Notes: generated by a model from the sequence alone, not told the origin. A DNA stretch of 64,000 bases from Nitrospira sp. (GCA_018242685.1 JAFEBM010000010.1:1-64000); one strand, 5' to 3'; numbered from the stretch's first letter, positions 17,223 through 25,843 are shown. Numbers and translations: made by a program.

Positions 17223-17789
17223 ATGCTCAAGATTCTATTGTCACTACTGGCTATAACTGGACTCTTGGCGCTCAGCGGAACGCTCTGGCTGGGATATGGG
17301 CTGTATGCGAGCGGCTTCAGCGCCAGAGCCGAACCGCATCCGCTTGAAGTAACCGTGGTGCGACAATTTCGGCGTTTTGCCATTCCAAAGGTGATCCGCA
17401 ACCTGCCCAATCCTGTTCCCATGAGTCCAGCCGTGTTGATTGAAGGGCTTGATCATTTTGCCGACCATTGCGCCGGTTGCCATGCCAATAACGGCAGCGG
17501 TGAGACACAGATCGGTAAAGACGTGTATCCAAGAGTACCGGACCTGCGTCGCCAAGAGATTCAATCGATGTCCGACGGTGAACTGTTCTTTATCATTCGC
17601 AACGGCATCCGCTTCACTGCGATGCCGGCCTGGGCGGAAGGCGACATGGAGAAGGATAGAGGAAGCTGGAAGTTGGTGCATTTCATACGGCATTTGCCTC
17701 ACCTGACCCACGAGGAACTGGAGCGCATGCAGTCGTTGAATCCCAAGGGGCCTCACCATGACGAAGGCGCCGAACACCACCATCACTAG
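17223..17789 (+). CDS. Periplasmic monohaem c-type cytochrome
   Basis: 188 residues. An N-terminal hydrophobic segment (about 5-28) works as signal or anchor. One haem-binding motif, CAGCH, occurs near residue 84 in HFADHCAGCHANNGSGE, and the distal ligand is probably Met in FTAMPAWAEG. The C terminus is His-rich. Likely a membrane-anchored electron carrier facing the periplasm. Its place after isoprenoid genes does not identify a redox partner. Confidence 0.88.
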   Translation: MLKILLSLLAITGLLALSGTLWLGYGLYASGFSARAEPHPLEVTVVRQFRRFAIPKVIRNLPNPVPMSPAVLIEGLDHFADHCAGCHANNGSGETQIGKDVYPRVPDLRRQEIQSMSDGELFFIIRNGIRFTAMPAWAEGDMEKDRGSWKLVHFIRHLPHLTHEELERMQSLNPKGPHHDEGAEHHHH

Positions 17790-17797
17790 ACGTCTCT

Positions 17798-18142
17798 ATG
17801 TTAAAGAACTACGAGGGTCCGGTAAGAAGCTGCATGATCCTGCTGGCAACGTGCGTGTTGCCCACCATCGTCATAGCTGCCGGCACAGACCTTCACGTGT
17901 TAGGCATTGTGACGGCCGTCGATGCGACGCACATCGACGTCAAGACGGCCAAGGGGCCGACCGTTTCCGTCCTGCTCAACAAGCAGGTGAAATTCAAGAA
18001 CAAAAACAACCCCAAATCAATCGATCCGCCGACTGTGGGTGACCGTGTCATCATTGAGGCGACGAAGGACGACAAGACCAAGAAGGTATCCGCAACGGTG
18101 GTTCATTATTCACCCGTAAAGGCTGCGTCACCACCTCAGTAG
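17798..18142 (+). CDS. Small secreted DUF5666-like beta protein
   Basis: 114 residues. A hydrophobic segment (SCMILLATCVLPTIVIAAG) acts as signal peptide; the mature part (LGIVTAVDATHIDVKTAKGPTVSVLLNKQVKF ... VGDRVIIEATKD) has the short OB-like repeat of DUF5666-type periplasmic proteins. Starts nine bases after the cytochrome stop, so probably the same operon. Function unknown. Confidence 0.7.
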   Translation: MLKNYEGPVRSCMILLATCVLPTIVIAAGTDLHVLGIVTAVDATHIDVKTAKGPTVSVLLNKQVKFKNKNNPKSIDPPTVGDRVIIEATKDDKTKKVSATVVHYSPVKAASPPQ

Positions 18143-18145
18143 TCG

Positions 18146-18601
18146 ATGCCGATGATTCGCTTTGAGAGGGCTGTGCACGAGTCACCGTTCCACGGAGGGA
18201 TGCGCCATGCTCTCACGCGCATCCTCATCACGGGAATTGCGGTATTCTTGGCGATCTCGATTGTCCCCGGCCTGGACGCAGACAGCGTGACAGCCGGCAT
18301 CGCAGCGGTCCTGGTCCTTACCTTCTTGAACGTGATCCTTCGGCCTATCCTTTTCCTGCTCACTTTACCGCTGATTGTGTTTACGCTCGGACTCTTCCTC
18401 GTGGTCTTGAATGCGCTCCTGTTGGAAATTACGGCGCTCTTGGTGAAAGGGTTCACCGTCTCAGGATTCTGGCCTGCCGTCGGTGGCGCGCTGATCATCA
18501 GTCTGGTTACGACCATCCTCAACAGCTGGACCGTCGACCGCCGCCTCCCGGATCTCCCGGACGAACCGCGCCGTCCGCCCAAAATCATCAATCCGGATTG
18601 A
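18146..18601 (+). CDS. Four-helix membrane protein, phage holin family 4 (PF04020-like)
   Basis: 151 residues with four hydrophobic helices: RILITGIAVFLAISIVPG, GIAAVLVLTFLNVILRPIL, LTLPLIVFTLGLFLVVLNALLL and WPAVGGALIISLVTTILNSW. The NVILRPILFLLTLPLIVFTLG core is typical of the mycobacterial-type 4-TMS holin-like family, which is chromosomal and usually not phage-derived. An internal ATG at 18200 may be the true start. Immediately follows the preceding gene. Confidence 0.78.
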   Translation: MPMIRFERAVHESPFHGGMRHALTRILITGIAVFLAISIVPGLDADSVTAGIAAVLVLTFLNVILRPILFLLTLPLIVFTLGLFLVVLNALLLEITALLVKGFTVSGFWPAVGGALIISLVTTILNSWTVDRRLPDLPDEPRRPPKIINPD

Positions 18602-18736
18602 AGCGTTCGACAATTCACGAAGAATTCGCGATTGACGGAACGACCTTCTCTTTCAGTTCCACCAATGGAAGAATCCCCACAGTTGTGCTCAAATTGTCGG
18701 GAGCATCAGAGGGGCGGGATAGCAGGGGACGATTCC

Positions 18737-19228
18737 GTGGCTCAGCGATTCAGACCTATTCTCTTCGCTGCGGTGCTGGGCGGTCTCTTCGTTCAAATCG
18801 CGTGGGCGGATGACCGCCCGGCGCCAAAGAGTTTATGGCAGATCGTTACGACTCTGCCTCCCACCGGTCAATCATCAATGCCGAGCAGGCCGTGGGTTCT
18901 CCGCGAGCGGGAGATCCTACTCGATCTTCCGCTCCTGCACGTGCTGAAGGATGCTGGAGCCAGACCCCTCCCCAGGATCACCATAGAGCTCTTCGATAAA
19001 TCTAATCCCGAACTGGATGTCACCTCCACGGTATCTCGTATCAACGACACCGCCGTCATCCGCGGCACCTTCAAGCCACCCTCTGTGGGCAACTTTACTT
19101 TTGTGGTCACCGGCAATGTCCTGACAGGAACGATCCAGATGGGGGATCGGCTCTATAAGACGGAACACATTGCCAATAGTCGGCTGCGGCTGGTCGAAAT
19201 CGATCCCGGCAAAATGCCGCCGGACTAA
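18737..19228 (+). CDS. Secreted protein of unknown function (163 aa)
   Basis: Start chosen at GTG 18737: AGGGGA lies six bases upstream and the N terminus then becomes a clean signal peptide with cleavage after AWA. A longer frame from 18632 would place the signal peptide internally. The mature protein is strand-rich, with LPRITIELFDKSNPELDVTSTV and SVGNFTFVVTGNVLTGTIQMGD. No family recognised; probably periplasmic. Confidence 0.68.
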   Translation: MAQRFRPILFAAVLGGLFVQIAWADDRPAPKSLWQIVTTLPPTGQSSMPSRPWVLREREILLDLPLLHVLKDAGARPLPRITIELFDKSNPELDVTSTVSRINDTAVIRGTFKPPSVGNFTFVVTGNVLTGTIQMGDRLYKTEHIANSRLRLVEIDPGKMPPD

Positions 19229-19329
19229 TTAATCGATGTGCTATCAGTCGATCCACATTCTCCCAGCATAGAGAGATAACCGTTCTGATCGAGGGACTCG
19301 TGACGATGTAGCAGCCTATTCCTCGACCT

Positions 19330-19370
19330 TTGACCTTGCCCCTATCACTCCTGTATGATTTTGTCATACA
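19330..19370 (+). promoter_or_regulatory. Promoter and palindromic operator of the toxin-antitoxin pair
   Basis: TTGACC (19330-19335) and TATGAT (19354-19359) are separated by 18 bp, a good sigma-70-type promoter. The -10 is embedded in a perfect palindrome, TGTATGA (19352-19358) and TCATACA (19364-19370) with a 5-base centre, ideally placed for repression by the antitoxin. The antitoxin ATG follows ten bases later. Confidence 0.72.
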
Positions 19371-19380
19371 AGAGGAACTC

Positions 19381-19626
19381 ATGAAACGTCCGCGCGTACC
19401 GATCACCGTCTCGCTCCCGTCGAATCTTGCCGAGAGCTTTGATCGACTTGCGAAGGTAGAAGCCAAGAACAAGAGCCAACTGTTCAGGGAAATGCTCGCT
19501 GTCTATGAGCAACGACGGCGGGAAGAACAGTTCCACGAGTTACAACGCTACGGAGTGAAGAAAGCGAAGAGGAAAGGAGTGCTGACCGAAGCCGACGTGG
19601 AAAAACTGGTGTTCCAAGACCGCTGA
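19381..19626 (+). CDS. Ribbon-helix-helix-like antitoxin
   Basis: 81 residues from ATG 19381, with AGAGGA five bases before it; the longer frame from 19330 runs through the promoter and operator and is rejected. The N-terminal RVPITVSLPSNLAESFDRLAKVEAKNKSQLFREML is a CopG/MetJ-type DNA-binding ribbon-helix-helix; the charged C terminus would bind the toxin. Stop and toxin start are separated by two bases, the usual arrangement for autoregulated antitoxin-first modules. Confidence 0.8.
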   Translation: MKRPRVPITVSLPSNLAESFDRLAKVEAKNKSQLFREMLAVYEQRRREEQFHELQRYGVKKAKRKGVLTEADVEKLVFQDR

Positions 19627-19628
19627 AC

Positions 19629-20030
19629 GTGCGCGTCGTCTTTGACACGAACATCTACATCTCGGCGCTTGCTCTTCCCGGCGGCAACGCTGAAGCAGCC
19701 TACCTTCAAGCGATTAGGGGCAGATTCGAGCTGTATACCTCAGTCGCCATCCTGACAGAAACCGCCAGAGTGCTCCAAATGAAGTTCGATTGGGAGGAAG
19801 GCAGGATTCGGTCGGCCGTGCAGGAAATCGGCCAGGTCGCAACAGTGCTCCGTCCACGCCCAACCCTACACATTCTTAAAGACGAGCCAGATAATCGAAT
19901 CCTCGAATGTGCTATAGCTGCCCAAGCGCAAAGGATTATTTCAGGTGATCGTCACCTCCTGTCGCTCAAGCGTCATGCGGATTGTGAGATCATCTCGCTG
20001 GCAGGTTTTCTGGCCGAACTGGATAAGTAA
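19629..20030 (+). CDS. PIN-domain toxin (putative ribonuclease, COG1569 type)
   Basis: 133 residues starting with GTG. The PIN acidic residues are visible: Asp6 in VVFDTNIYISAL, Glu in ILTETARVL, Asp in DEPDNRILECAIAAQA and Asp in ISGDRHLLSLK. Such toxins cleave RNA in a Mg-dependent manner and are neutralised by the upstream antitoxin. All catalytic positions are intact, so the module looks functional. Confidence 0.86.
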   Translation: MRVVFDTNIYISALALPGGNAEAAYLQAIRGRFELYTSVAILTETARVLQMKFDWEEGRIRSAVQEIGQVATVLRPRPTLHILKDEPDNRILECAIAAQAQRIISGDRHLLSLKRHADCEIISLAGFLAELDK

Positions 20031-20065
20031 CCGTTACCGTTCAGCGAGACGATCTGTAGACACGC

Positions 20066-20818
20066 TCACCGATAGCTCTGACATCTTCCTGTAATTCGCT
20101 CGACACTCTCTGACATCCTAATGGCTGATGAATTAATGCGAGCACCGCTTGTTCTGGCCGCCATTCGTCGCCCAACGCCGATTCCCATCAACCCGAGCAG
20201 ACCCGAGCCAAACAACAGCAGCACTCCAGGTAACGGAACTGGCGCTAACGTGAGAGAAGTCAGTGTGCCTCCTGTTCCAATTGGATTTCCCGTCGCTGGA
20301 AAGAAACTCATGCTGATTCCGGGGCGACTCCCGGAGGGGCCGCTCAGAGAAGGCGGCATGAGGGGAAGAGCATCACTAGAGAAAATACCGCTACCAGAGA
20401 ATTGGGAGCTCTGTAGAGTCAGACCGTTTATGGGGTCGGGACCGCTGAGGCTCCGCGGAAAGGGAGTCACAAAATACGAGTTTCCTCCTCCAACATCGAT
20501 AACTCCCATCCCTGGTGTAATCATCGAATAAGTTCGGCCTAGCAAAGTGATTGAATAGTCGCTGAGGGCATAGCGCCCGTATGACGGATTGTTGGGGAAT
20601 TGATCGGGGGCAGTGGATTCGAACGTGTAGAAACCTGAAAATGGGGTATTAGAAAGAATCGGTGGATTCAACTGTGAGGGTATCGTGTTGAACATTGTCC
20701 CCTCAAAATTGAAGGTGATCAGCGCCGCCTGCGCCATGCCGTTGATCGACAGGCACAAAGCCAAGCACGACACTCCAACTGTCAACCAACGTGAAACTTG
20801 TCTGTTTTTCGTGCGCAT
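20066..20818 (-). CDS. PEP-CTERM-type sorted surface protein
   Basis: 250 residues. N-terminal signal peptide ending MAQA; mature part Ser/Gly/Pro-rich. Near the C terminus VPLPGVLLLFGSGLLGLMGIGVGRR is a PEP-CTERM anchor variant (VPLP in place of VPEP), recognised by exosortase. Unusually, about 30 residues follow the RR; most family members end within a few residues. Strong AGGAGG-type site before the ATG. Exosortase is not in the window. Passenger domain function unknown. Confidence 0.82.
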   Translation of the reverse strand: MRTKNRQVSRWLTVGVSCLALCLSINGMAQAALITFNFEGTMFNTIPSQLNPPILSNTPFSGFYTFESTAPDQFPNNPSYGRYALSDYSITLLGRTYSMITPGMGVIDVGGGNSYFVTPFPRSLSGPDPINGLTLQSSQFSGSGIFSSDALPLMPPSLSGPSGSRPGISMSFFPATGNPIGTGGTLTSLTLAPVPLPGVLLLFGSGLLGLMGIGVGRRMAARTSGARINSSAIRMSESVERITGRCQSYR

Positions 20819-21165
20819 GATTCCTCCTTTACCCTGCCCTGTTGATTACCCTCTCATCCTGTGCTGCTCAGCTCCGGTGAAATGGCTTACACCTTTCACA
20901 TTAGTGCGAATTCTACTCTTATCTGCACTACGAACAATACTCAAAAATGACCCTACCCAGCAGGGCCATTTGGACAGACTGGAAACCGGGCGGCTAGCGA
21001 TACGTCGTCAACATGCCGGATCATGGCCGCTCGTCCAAGTTATGCGTCATTCTGAATCCAATAAGATGTCAAGAAGTCTCGTCGTGCAAACGGTTGCGAC
21101 GGGTTACACCGAAGTGTCGCAACAGCCCTGAGAGAGAGTAGCTATTCCCAGACGTTCCCGCTACA
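20819..21165. other. 347-bp divergent intergenic region
   Basis: Separates the divergent PEP-CTERM and kinase genes. It holds a hairpin (GTTGCGAC 21093-21100 and GTCGCAAC 21116-21123, 15-base loop) 43 bp before the kinase start, a possible operator or leader structure. No small gene is evident. Confidence 0.5.
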
Positions 21166-23022
21166 ATGCCGTCGTTTATATTTGTATTGGAAGGTATGAC
21201 CACCGCGACTCCTCAAACAAGATCGACCCCTGAAACGCACCTTCAACGGACGTTGAACGCCTCGTTGAACGACATCGGTACGGATGCCGCAATGGCAGCC
21301 ATCTTCCATCAAGAAAATGGCCCGCTCGTCGAGCACGCATCGCGCGGGTTCACACCGAGAGATGTCCAAGCCATTCTTCGTACCCTGTCGACGCAACGTG
21401 CCGCAGCCTTGGCCCCGACCACCCAAGATCCGGACGGTGGGCGCGCCATCCGCCTGCGGTTGCTCACCCCGGGGGCGAAATCCTTGCTCGTTGTTCCGCT
21501 TCGCCACTTCAATAGCGTCTATGGTTGCCTGGTCATTGGACGGAAAGAGGGCGCAGCCTTCTCCAAAAAGGACAAGTCCAACCTGGAACAGATGTGCGAC
21601 GGCATGACGAAGACGCTGGATCGCGAAGGGCTCTTCAATACCAACGCGGTGTTGAGTCGTTCCTACGTCACACAGGAGCCCGTTGCTTCTCAGCAAGCCG
21701 AGGTGGACCTGTTTCCCCCGATGATTAAACATTTTTCACCCGAGCTCCAAGAAAAGATCGAGGCGGTCTTGACTGAAGCTGATCAATACGTGACGTATGA
21801 CCGCGCCTGGGCCTGCTATTACGATCCGTTGGCGGGAAACGTCGAGGTCTTGGGAATCGCCGGTGATGTGAAAGTAGATCCAAAAGACGCTAAGAAGGAT
21901 TTGAAACCCGGTCAGCGTCTGACGCTCGACAGTTCGGCAGCAGGATGGGCCGTCCGTCATCGCAAGCCCCGCGTCGATCACGATCTGGCTTCCACCCAAG
22001 GCCGCTTTCTCGACCACAAACATCTCTTCAAGGACCGGTTTCAGTCGTCGCTGGTCATTCCCTTCTTCGTCAAGGGACAGGTCGGCGGGACGTTTACGTT
22101 GGGGTCGAAAGACCCGCAACGGTACCAGACTACCGATGCCCGGACGCTGGAGCCCATTATTCTCAAACTCGCGGAGCTCTTACAGGCACCGGTCCCGCGT
22201 GCTGCCGCCCCTTCTCCGACAAACGACATCGGAACACCGGCCTCCCGACCTCCCGTGGCCGCCCCGTCCGAGCCCATTATTCGAAAGCAAGAACGCCAGG
22301 CCGCGATTGTGGAGTTCAGCGGGTTCTTGGCGACGGAGATTCGAGAACCGCTCGCATCCATCCGCTCACAACTCGAAGAAGTGACCGGTGAAGGAATCCT
22401 CGACTTCGATCCCCAGACCCGTGTCGAAAATGCGATGCGCGACTTAATACGGATTGAAGCGATTTTGAACGAGACCCTCGACTTCGCCAAACCGCTCGAA
22501 CTGAATCGCCATCTGTGCCGTATTCCGGAAGTGCTTGAGAGCGCTCTCGTGGTGGTCGGAACCGACTTGGAAGCGACCCGTATCCAAGTCTCCAAAGACT
22601 ACGCCAATGTCATCGCTCCCGTGCGCGGCGATGAGGCCAAGCTTCAACAGACGTTCTTGAGTATCTTCCGGAACGCGTGCGAGGCCATGTCTCCCGGCGG
22701 CCATCTCCATATCCAGGTCACGCAACATCGAGCCGGACGAGGGCTCGAAGTTCAAATTCTCATTCAAAATGATGGAGTCCCCATCCCGGCTGAAATCGTC
22801 GACAAAGTTTTTGAGCCATTTTTTACGACCAAACAATCCGGCACCGGGTTGGGTCTCTCCAGCGTCAAAAAAATCGTTGAGGAACACGGGGGAACCATTG
22901 CGATCGGCAGTGCTCCCGGTGAAGGCACCACCGTCACCATCCGTCTCCCCGGTATCAGCCGCGGACCGGCATTTCGGCACCGCCGCCCTGGTCGGCGCCA
23001 CCCACCACGGCGACCGAACTGA
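21166..23022 (+). CDS. GAF-GAF histidine-kinase-like protein lacking the phospho-acceptor His
   Basis: 618 residues, soluble. Two GAF-like sensory domains (about 30-170 and 190-340), a Pro/Ala linker, a dimerisation helix pair (about 380-460) and a HATPase domain. The ATP-binding boxes look intact: FRNACEAM (N box), DKVFEPFFTTKQSGTGLGLSSVKKIVEEHGG. The H box, however, reads LATEIREPLASI: Thr390 (ACG, 22333-22335) replaces the His of the usual HE(I/L)RxPL. It may regulate by binding rather than phosphotransfer, or phosphorylate another site. No response regulator is adjacent. An ATG at 21196 is an alternative start. Confidence 0.85.
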   Translation: MPSFIFVLEGMTTATPQTRSTPETHLQRTLNASLNDIGTDAAMAAIFHQENGPLVEHASRGFTPRDVQAILRTLSTQRAAALAPTTQDPDGGRAIRLRLLTPGAKSLLVVPLRHFNSVYGCLVIGRKEGAAFSKKDKSNLEQMCDGMTKTLDREGLFNTNAVLSRSYVTQEPVASQQAEVDLFPPMIKHFSPELQEKIEAVLTEADQYVTYDRAWACYYDPLAGNVEVLGIAGDVKVDPKDAKKDLKPGQRLTLDSSAAGWAVRHRKPRVDHDLASTQGRFLDHKHLFKDRFQSSLVIPFFVKGQVGGTFTLGSKDPQRYQTTDARTLEPIILKLAELLQAPVPRAAAPSPTNDIGTPASRPPVAAPSEPIIRKQERQAAIVEFSGFLATEIREPLASIRSQLEEVTGEGILDFDPQTRVENAMRDLIRIEAILNETLDFAKPLELNRHLCRIPEVLESALVVVGTDLEATRIQVSKDYANVIAPVRGDEAKLQQTFLSIFRNACEAMSPGGHLHIQVTQHRAGRGLEVQILIQNDGVPIPAEIVDKVFEPFFTTKQSGTGLGLSSVKKIVEEHGGTIAIGSAPGEGTTVTIRLPGISRGPAFRHRRPGRRHPPRRPN

Positions 23023-23231
23023 TATGTCCATCTTTATCTCGCCCACATTCCTCGTATGATCTGCAGCTCGTCACGACATGATGTGAATCAATCGATAATG
23101 TCCGCCCTGTCTTGCCCGTTTGACAGAATGACCCTCCATCGCTATGATTCAGCCCGTGCGGCAAGTCCTTTGATTTGAATGTTCAGAACACATGATTCTC
23201 ATTCATCCATAATCTTAAAGGGAGAACGAGC

Positions 23232-23597
23232 ATGAAACTTCTTACCGGTGCAGTCGCAACAGTCTCCTCGATCCTCCTTGCCTGTTCTGTAGCTTCGGCC
23301 AATCCAGCACTACTGCCCAAACATGACGGCTACCCCATGAAGAACGATGGTAGTCCCGTGAACGGCCAACCGACGGCGAATGATCCCGGCCAAACAGACG
23401 CACACGGAGCGTCCACATTGCTGAAGTCGGCGGAGTCCGTCCAAAACGCCGAACAGAAGCTGGTAAAGACCGATAATGCGCGAATCACGGAAGGGCAGGG
23501 TGCCGGAAGGCTTCCAAACGTAGAGGGGCCTCAGATTCAAATTGCTCCGCCGGTAACCTCTGCAACTAAGATCACCGGCGATCGCCAGATCGACTAG
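23232..23597 (+). CDS. Small secreted protein of unknown function
   Basis: 121 residues with a signal peptide cleaved after ASA (about residue 23); the mature part is hydrophilic, low in complexity and probably disordered (Asn, Gln, Gly, Pro-rich), with one helical stretch around AESVQNAEQKLVKTD. Good ribosome site (AGGGAGAA). A hairpin terminator follows. No family recognised. Confidence 0.7.
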   Translation: MKLLTGAVATVSSILLACSVASANPALLPKHDGYPMKNDGSPVNGQPTANDPGQTDAHGASTLLKSAESVQNAEQKLVKTDNARITEGQGAGRLPNVEGPQIQIAPPVTSATKITGDRQID

Positions 23598-23613
23598 CCG
23601 CTTCCGTGACGAA

Positions 23614-23640
23614 GGGGGAAATCTTTCCAAGGTTTCCCCC
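23614..23640. terminator. Hairpin terminator after the small secreted gene
   Basis: GGGGGAAA (23614-23621) and TTTCCCCC (23633-23640) are perfect arms, with an extra CTT/AAG pair inside. It lies 17 bp after the stop and between convergent genes, so it may act in both directions. Confidence 0.65.
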
Positions 23641-23684
23641 GATCAGCCGCCCTGTTTCCTTCCTTACCTAACAAAGGGTACCTT

Positions 23685-24227
23685 TTAGCCGACGACCCCT
23701 CCCAATCGAAACCGCCAGGGTTTTTTCGCCCATATCCCTGCATAATCCACCCCGATTCTTGGGAATGTGCCGACCTGCTTGCTGGGAACCCGCACGCCCC
23801 GATCCTCGAACCAGAGGGATCGTCCATGTGTCATGTCGAGTCGATTCAATGACCCATCGATCCCTAATGCACGGCAGAGTTTTCCCGGCCCGTCAATCAA
23901 CTCACCATCGACTTCGATCGCTCGAATGAGCACGGCTGCGGGAAACTCCATCCGCTCCGTCACCACATTCAACATGTGGTACATGCCGTAAATGAGGTAG
24001 ACATACGACATTCCGGGAGGTCCAAAGAGAACCTCCGTCCTTGCTGTCCTTCCTTTCGAAGCATGGCACGCTTTGTCCTCGGGACCGACATAGGCTTCCA
24101 CCTCGATGATTTGTCCTGCGACCGTCCCCTTCCCGTTCTCACGCACCAGATACTTGCCGACTAGCGACCGAGCCACAGTCAGCGTGGGGCGGTTGAAGTA
24201 TCTCTTCGAGAGGATTGTGTCGGCCAT
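23685..24227 (-). CDS. 3-methyladenine DNA glycosylase, AAG/MPG family
   Basis: 180 residues. Removes alkylated purines from DNA. Family marks: ARSLVGKYLVRE, the catalytic Glu region GQIIEVEAYVGPEDKACHASKGRTART, then PPGMSYVYLIYGMYHMLNVV and ARGLGI-like CRALGIDGSLNRLDM. Length is close to other bacterial members. Stand-alone repair gene; neighbours do not add to the function. Confidence 0.9.
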   Translation of the reverse strand: MADTILSKRYFNRPTLTVARSLVGKYLVRENGKGTVAGQIIEVEAYVGPEDKACHASKGRTARTEVLFGPPGMSYVYLIYGMYHMLNVVTERMEFPAAVLIRAIEVDGELIDGPGKLCRALGIDGSLNRLDMTHGRSLWFEDRGVRVPSKQVGTFPRIGVDYAGIWAKKPWRFRLGGVVG

Positions 24228-24245
24228 TCCGGTTGTTTCAATTCT

Positions 24246-25223
24246 CTACCAGCCGAGGACATACGCGAAGATCAACGGCGCAACGATCGAGGCATCGGAT
24301 TCAATGATGAATTTCGGCGTCTCCACACCCAATTTCCCCCATGTAATTTTTTCGTTCGGGACAGCCCCGGAATACGATCCGTAACTGGTGGTCGAATCGC
24401 TGATTTGACAAAAGTATCCCCAGAAGGGGACCTGCTCTTTTCGAAGGTCCTGACTCAGCATGGGAACCACACAGATGGGGAAATCACCGGCAATCCCGCC
24501 TCCGATCTGGAAAAATCCGAGCGAATTCGCTTCCGTGACCTTTGGATACCATTCGGCCAAGTGCATCATATATTCGATGCCGGTTCGCACCGTGTGAACG
24601 CTCTTGATCGTTCCCGTCAGGCAGTGCGCTGCATACATATTCCCCAGTGTGGAATCCTCCCATCCCGGAACAAACAGCGGGAGATTCCGCTCCGCCGCCG
24701 CGTACATCCAACTGTCATCAGGATCGATTTGGTAGTATTCCTTGAGCTTCCCATCCCGCAAGAGCCGGTACAGAAACTCATGAGGGAACGCTTGAACACC
24801 ACTGCGGTCGGCTGCCACCCATTCGGAAGCGACTGCGGCTTCAATACGGCGCATCGCCTCGGCTTCTGGAATACAGGTGTCGGTCACCCGATTCAAGTGT
24901 CGGTCGAGCAACGCCCGTTCATCCTGAACGGTCAATTCACGATATGATGGGATACGCACGTAATGTTTTTGCGCAACGAGATTAAAGAGGTCTTCCTCGA
25001 GATTCGCGCCTGTGCAGCAAATAGCATGAACCTTGTCCCTGCGGATCATTTCCGCCAAGGATAAACCCAGTTCACCTGTGCTCATTGCGCCCCCCAGGGT
25101 CACCAGCATTTTCCCACCCTTGTCCAAGTGAGCCCTATAGGCATGTGCCGCGTCTTTCATCGCCGCCGCATTGAAATGCCGATAATGATGGTCAATGAAT
25201 TGAGAAATGGAATTCTGTTTCAT
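24246..25223 (-). CDS. Deoxyhypusine-synthase-like protein
   Basis: 325 residues, Rossmann-like, of the deoxyhypusine synthase family, NAD-dependent enzymes that transfer the aminobutyl group of spermidine. Seen here: the GGAMSTGELGLSLAEMIR nucleotide region, TGANLEEDLFNL, IGGGIAGDFPICVVPML and the catalytic-lysine segment NEKITWGKLG (WGK). Bacteria lack the eIF5A target of the eukaryotic enzyme, so the substrate is probably another amine, as in homospermidine-type synthases. A degraded copy of its last 19 codons lies at 27661. Confidence 0.85.
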   Translation of the reverse strand: MKQNSISQFIDHHYRHFNAAAMKDAAHAYRAHLDKGGKMLVTLGGAMSTGELGLSLAEMIRRDKVHAICCTGANLEEDLFNLVAQKHYVRIPSYRELTVQDERALLDRHLNRVTDTCIPEAEAMRRIEAAVASEWVAADRSGVQAFPHEFLYRLLRDGKLKEYYQIDPDDSWMYAAAERNLPLFVPGWEDSTLGNMYAAHCLTGTIKSVHTVRTGIEYMMHLAEWYPKVTEANSLGFFQIGGGIAGDFPICVVPMLSQDLRKEQVPFWGYFCQISDSTTSYGSYSGAVPNEKITWGKLGVETPKFIIESDASIVAPLIFAYVLGW

Positions 25224-25351
25224 ACGAAGATTTCCTTCCTACTTTAAAAAAACCATATCTATACATCACAGCTCACCGGTGATGCAAACCCATAACTCTT
25301 CACTACGACCCTTCAGTACCAGACAACGGTCTCTGAGACAATAGTATTAAA

Positions 25352-25389
25352 AATGCCATGCAACTCCTCTCATGTGCGCGGGTTTCCAG
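25352..25389 (-). pseudogene. Fossil of a TonB-dependent receptor C terminus
   Basis: Read on the minus strand this gives GNPRT, then after a 4-base gap MRGVAWHF and a stop. The intact receptor at 27795 ends GNPRTFMGGVAWHF, and about 30 of 39 aligned bases agree. C-terminal GxPRT...F is the receptor signature. It lies just upstream of the DHS-like gene. Confidence 0.55.
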
Positions 25390-25390
25390 A

Positions 25391-25843
25391 TCACCGTACG
25401 TCTCCTTGTCCAAATCCGCGCTCAGCCGCACGGGCCACCGCCTTCGCTTTGACCTCCGGATCATCCAGTGAACCCTCCGTCAATCCGTTCAGACCATGGG
25501 CGATCCGATTACCTCCAATGGCCACGAGCGTCACTATTTTTTCTTCCCCCGGTTCAAAGCGGGCCGACGCGCCAGCCGGAATGGCTAGTCGAAACCCGAA
25601 CGCCTGTGCACGATTGAATGTGAGCGCACGATTGACCTCAAAGAAGTGATAATGCGACGCGACCTGAATCGGCCGATCGCCCACATTCTTGACGGTTACT
25701 TCTTTCGTCTCTCGTCCTTTGAAGATTTCAATCTCACCGTCCATCGACATAATTTCGCCGGGGATGATCGGTCGAGACAGCTCCGCTTTGACCGCCGCCG
25801 CTAAAGCTTCTTTTGATCCCTGTGGCGCATCTTGTTGTTCCAT
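25391..25843 (-). CDS. ureB: Urease beta subunit, orphan
   Basis: 150 residues from ATG 25843, chosen for AGGAGG seven bases before it; an in-frame extension to 25933 has no such site. The core IIPGEI...VKNVGDRPIQVASHYHFFEVNRALTF...RLAIPAGASARFEPGEEKIVTLVAIGG is a complete urease beta (UreB) domain, with extra residues at both ends (about 35 N-terminal, 30 C-terminal). UreB normally sits between ureA and ureC, but neither lies in this window. It may serve a remote urease or be a relic. The window does hold nickel uptake genes. Confidence 0.88.
   Translation of the reverse strand: MEQQDAPQGSKEALAAAVKAELSRPIIPGEIMSMDGEIEIFKGRETKEVTVKNVGDRPIQVASHYHFFEVNRALTFNRAQAFGFRLAIPAGASARFEPGEEKIVTLVAIGGNRIAHGLNGLTEGSLDDPEVKAKAVARAAERGFGQGDVR

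Noticed and set aside
18146-18601. Holin-like gene as evidence of a prophage
   Set aside because: This four-helix family is chromosomal in many bacteria and no other phage gene is nearby.
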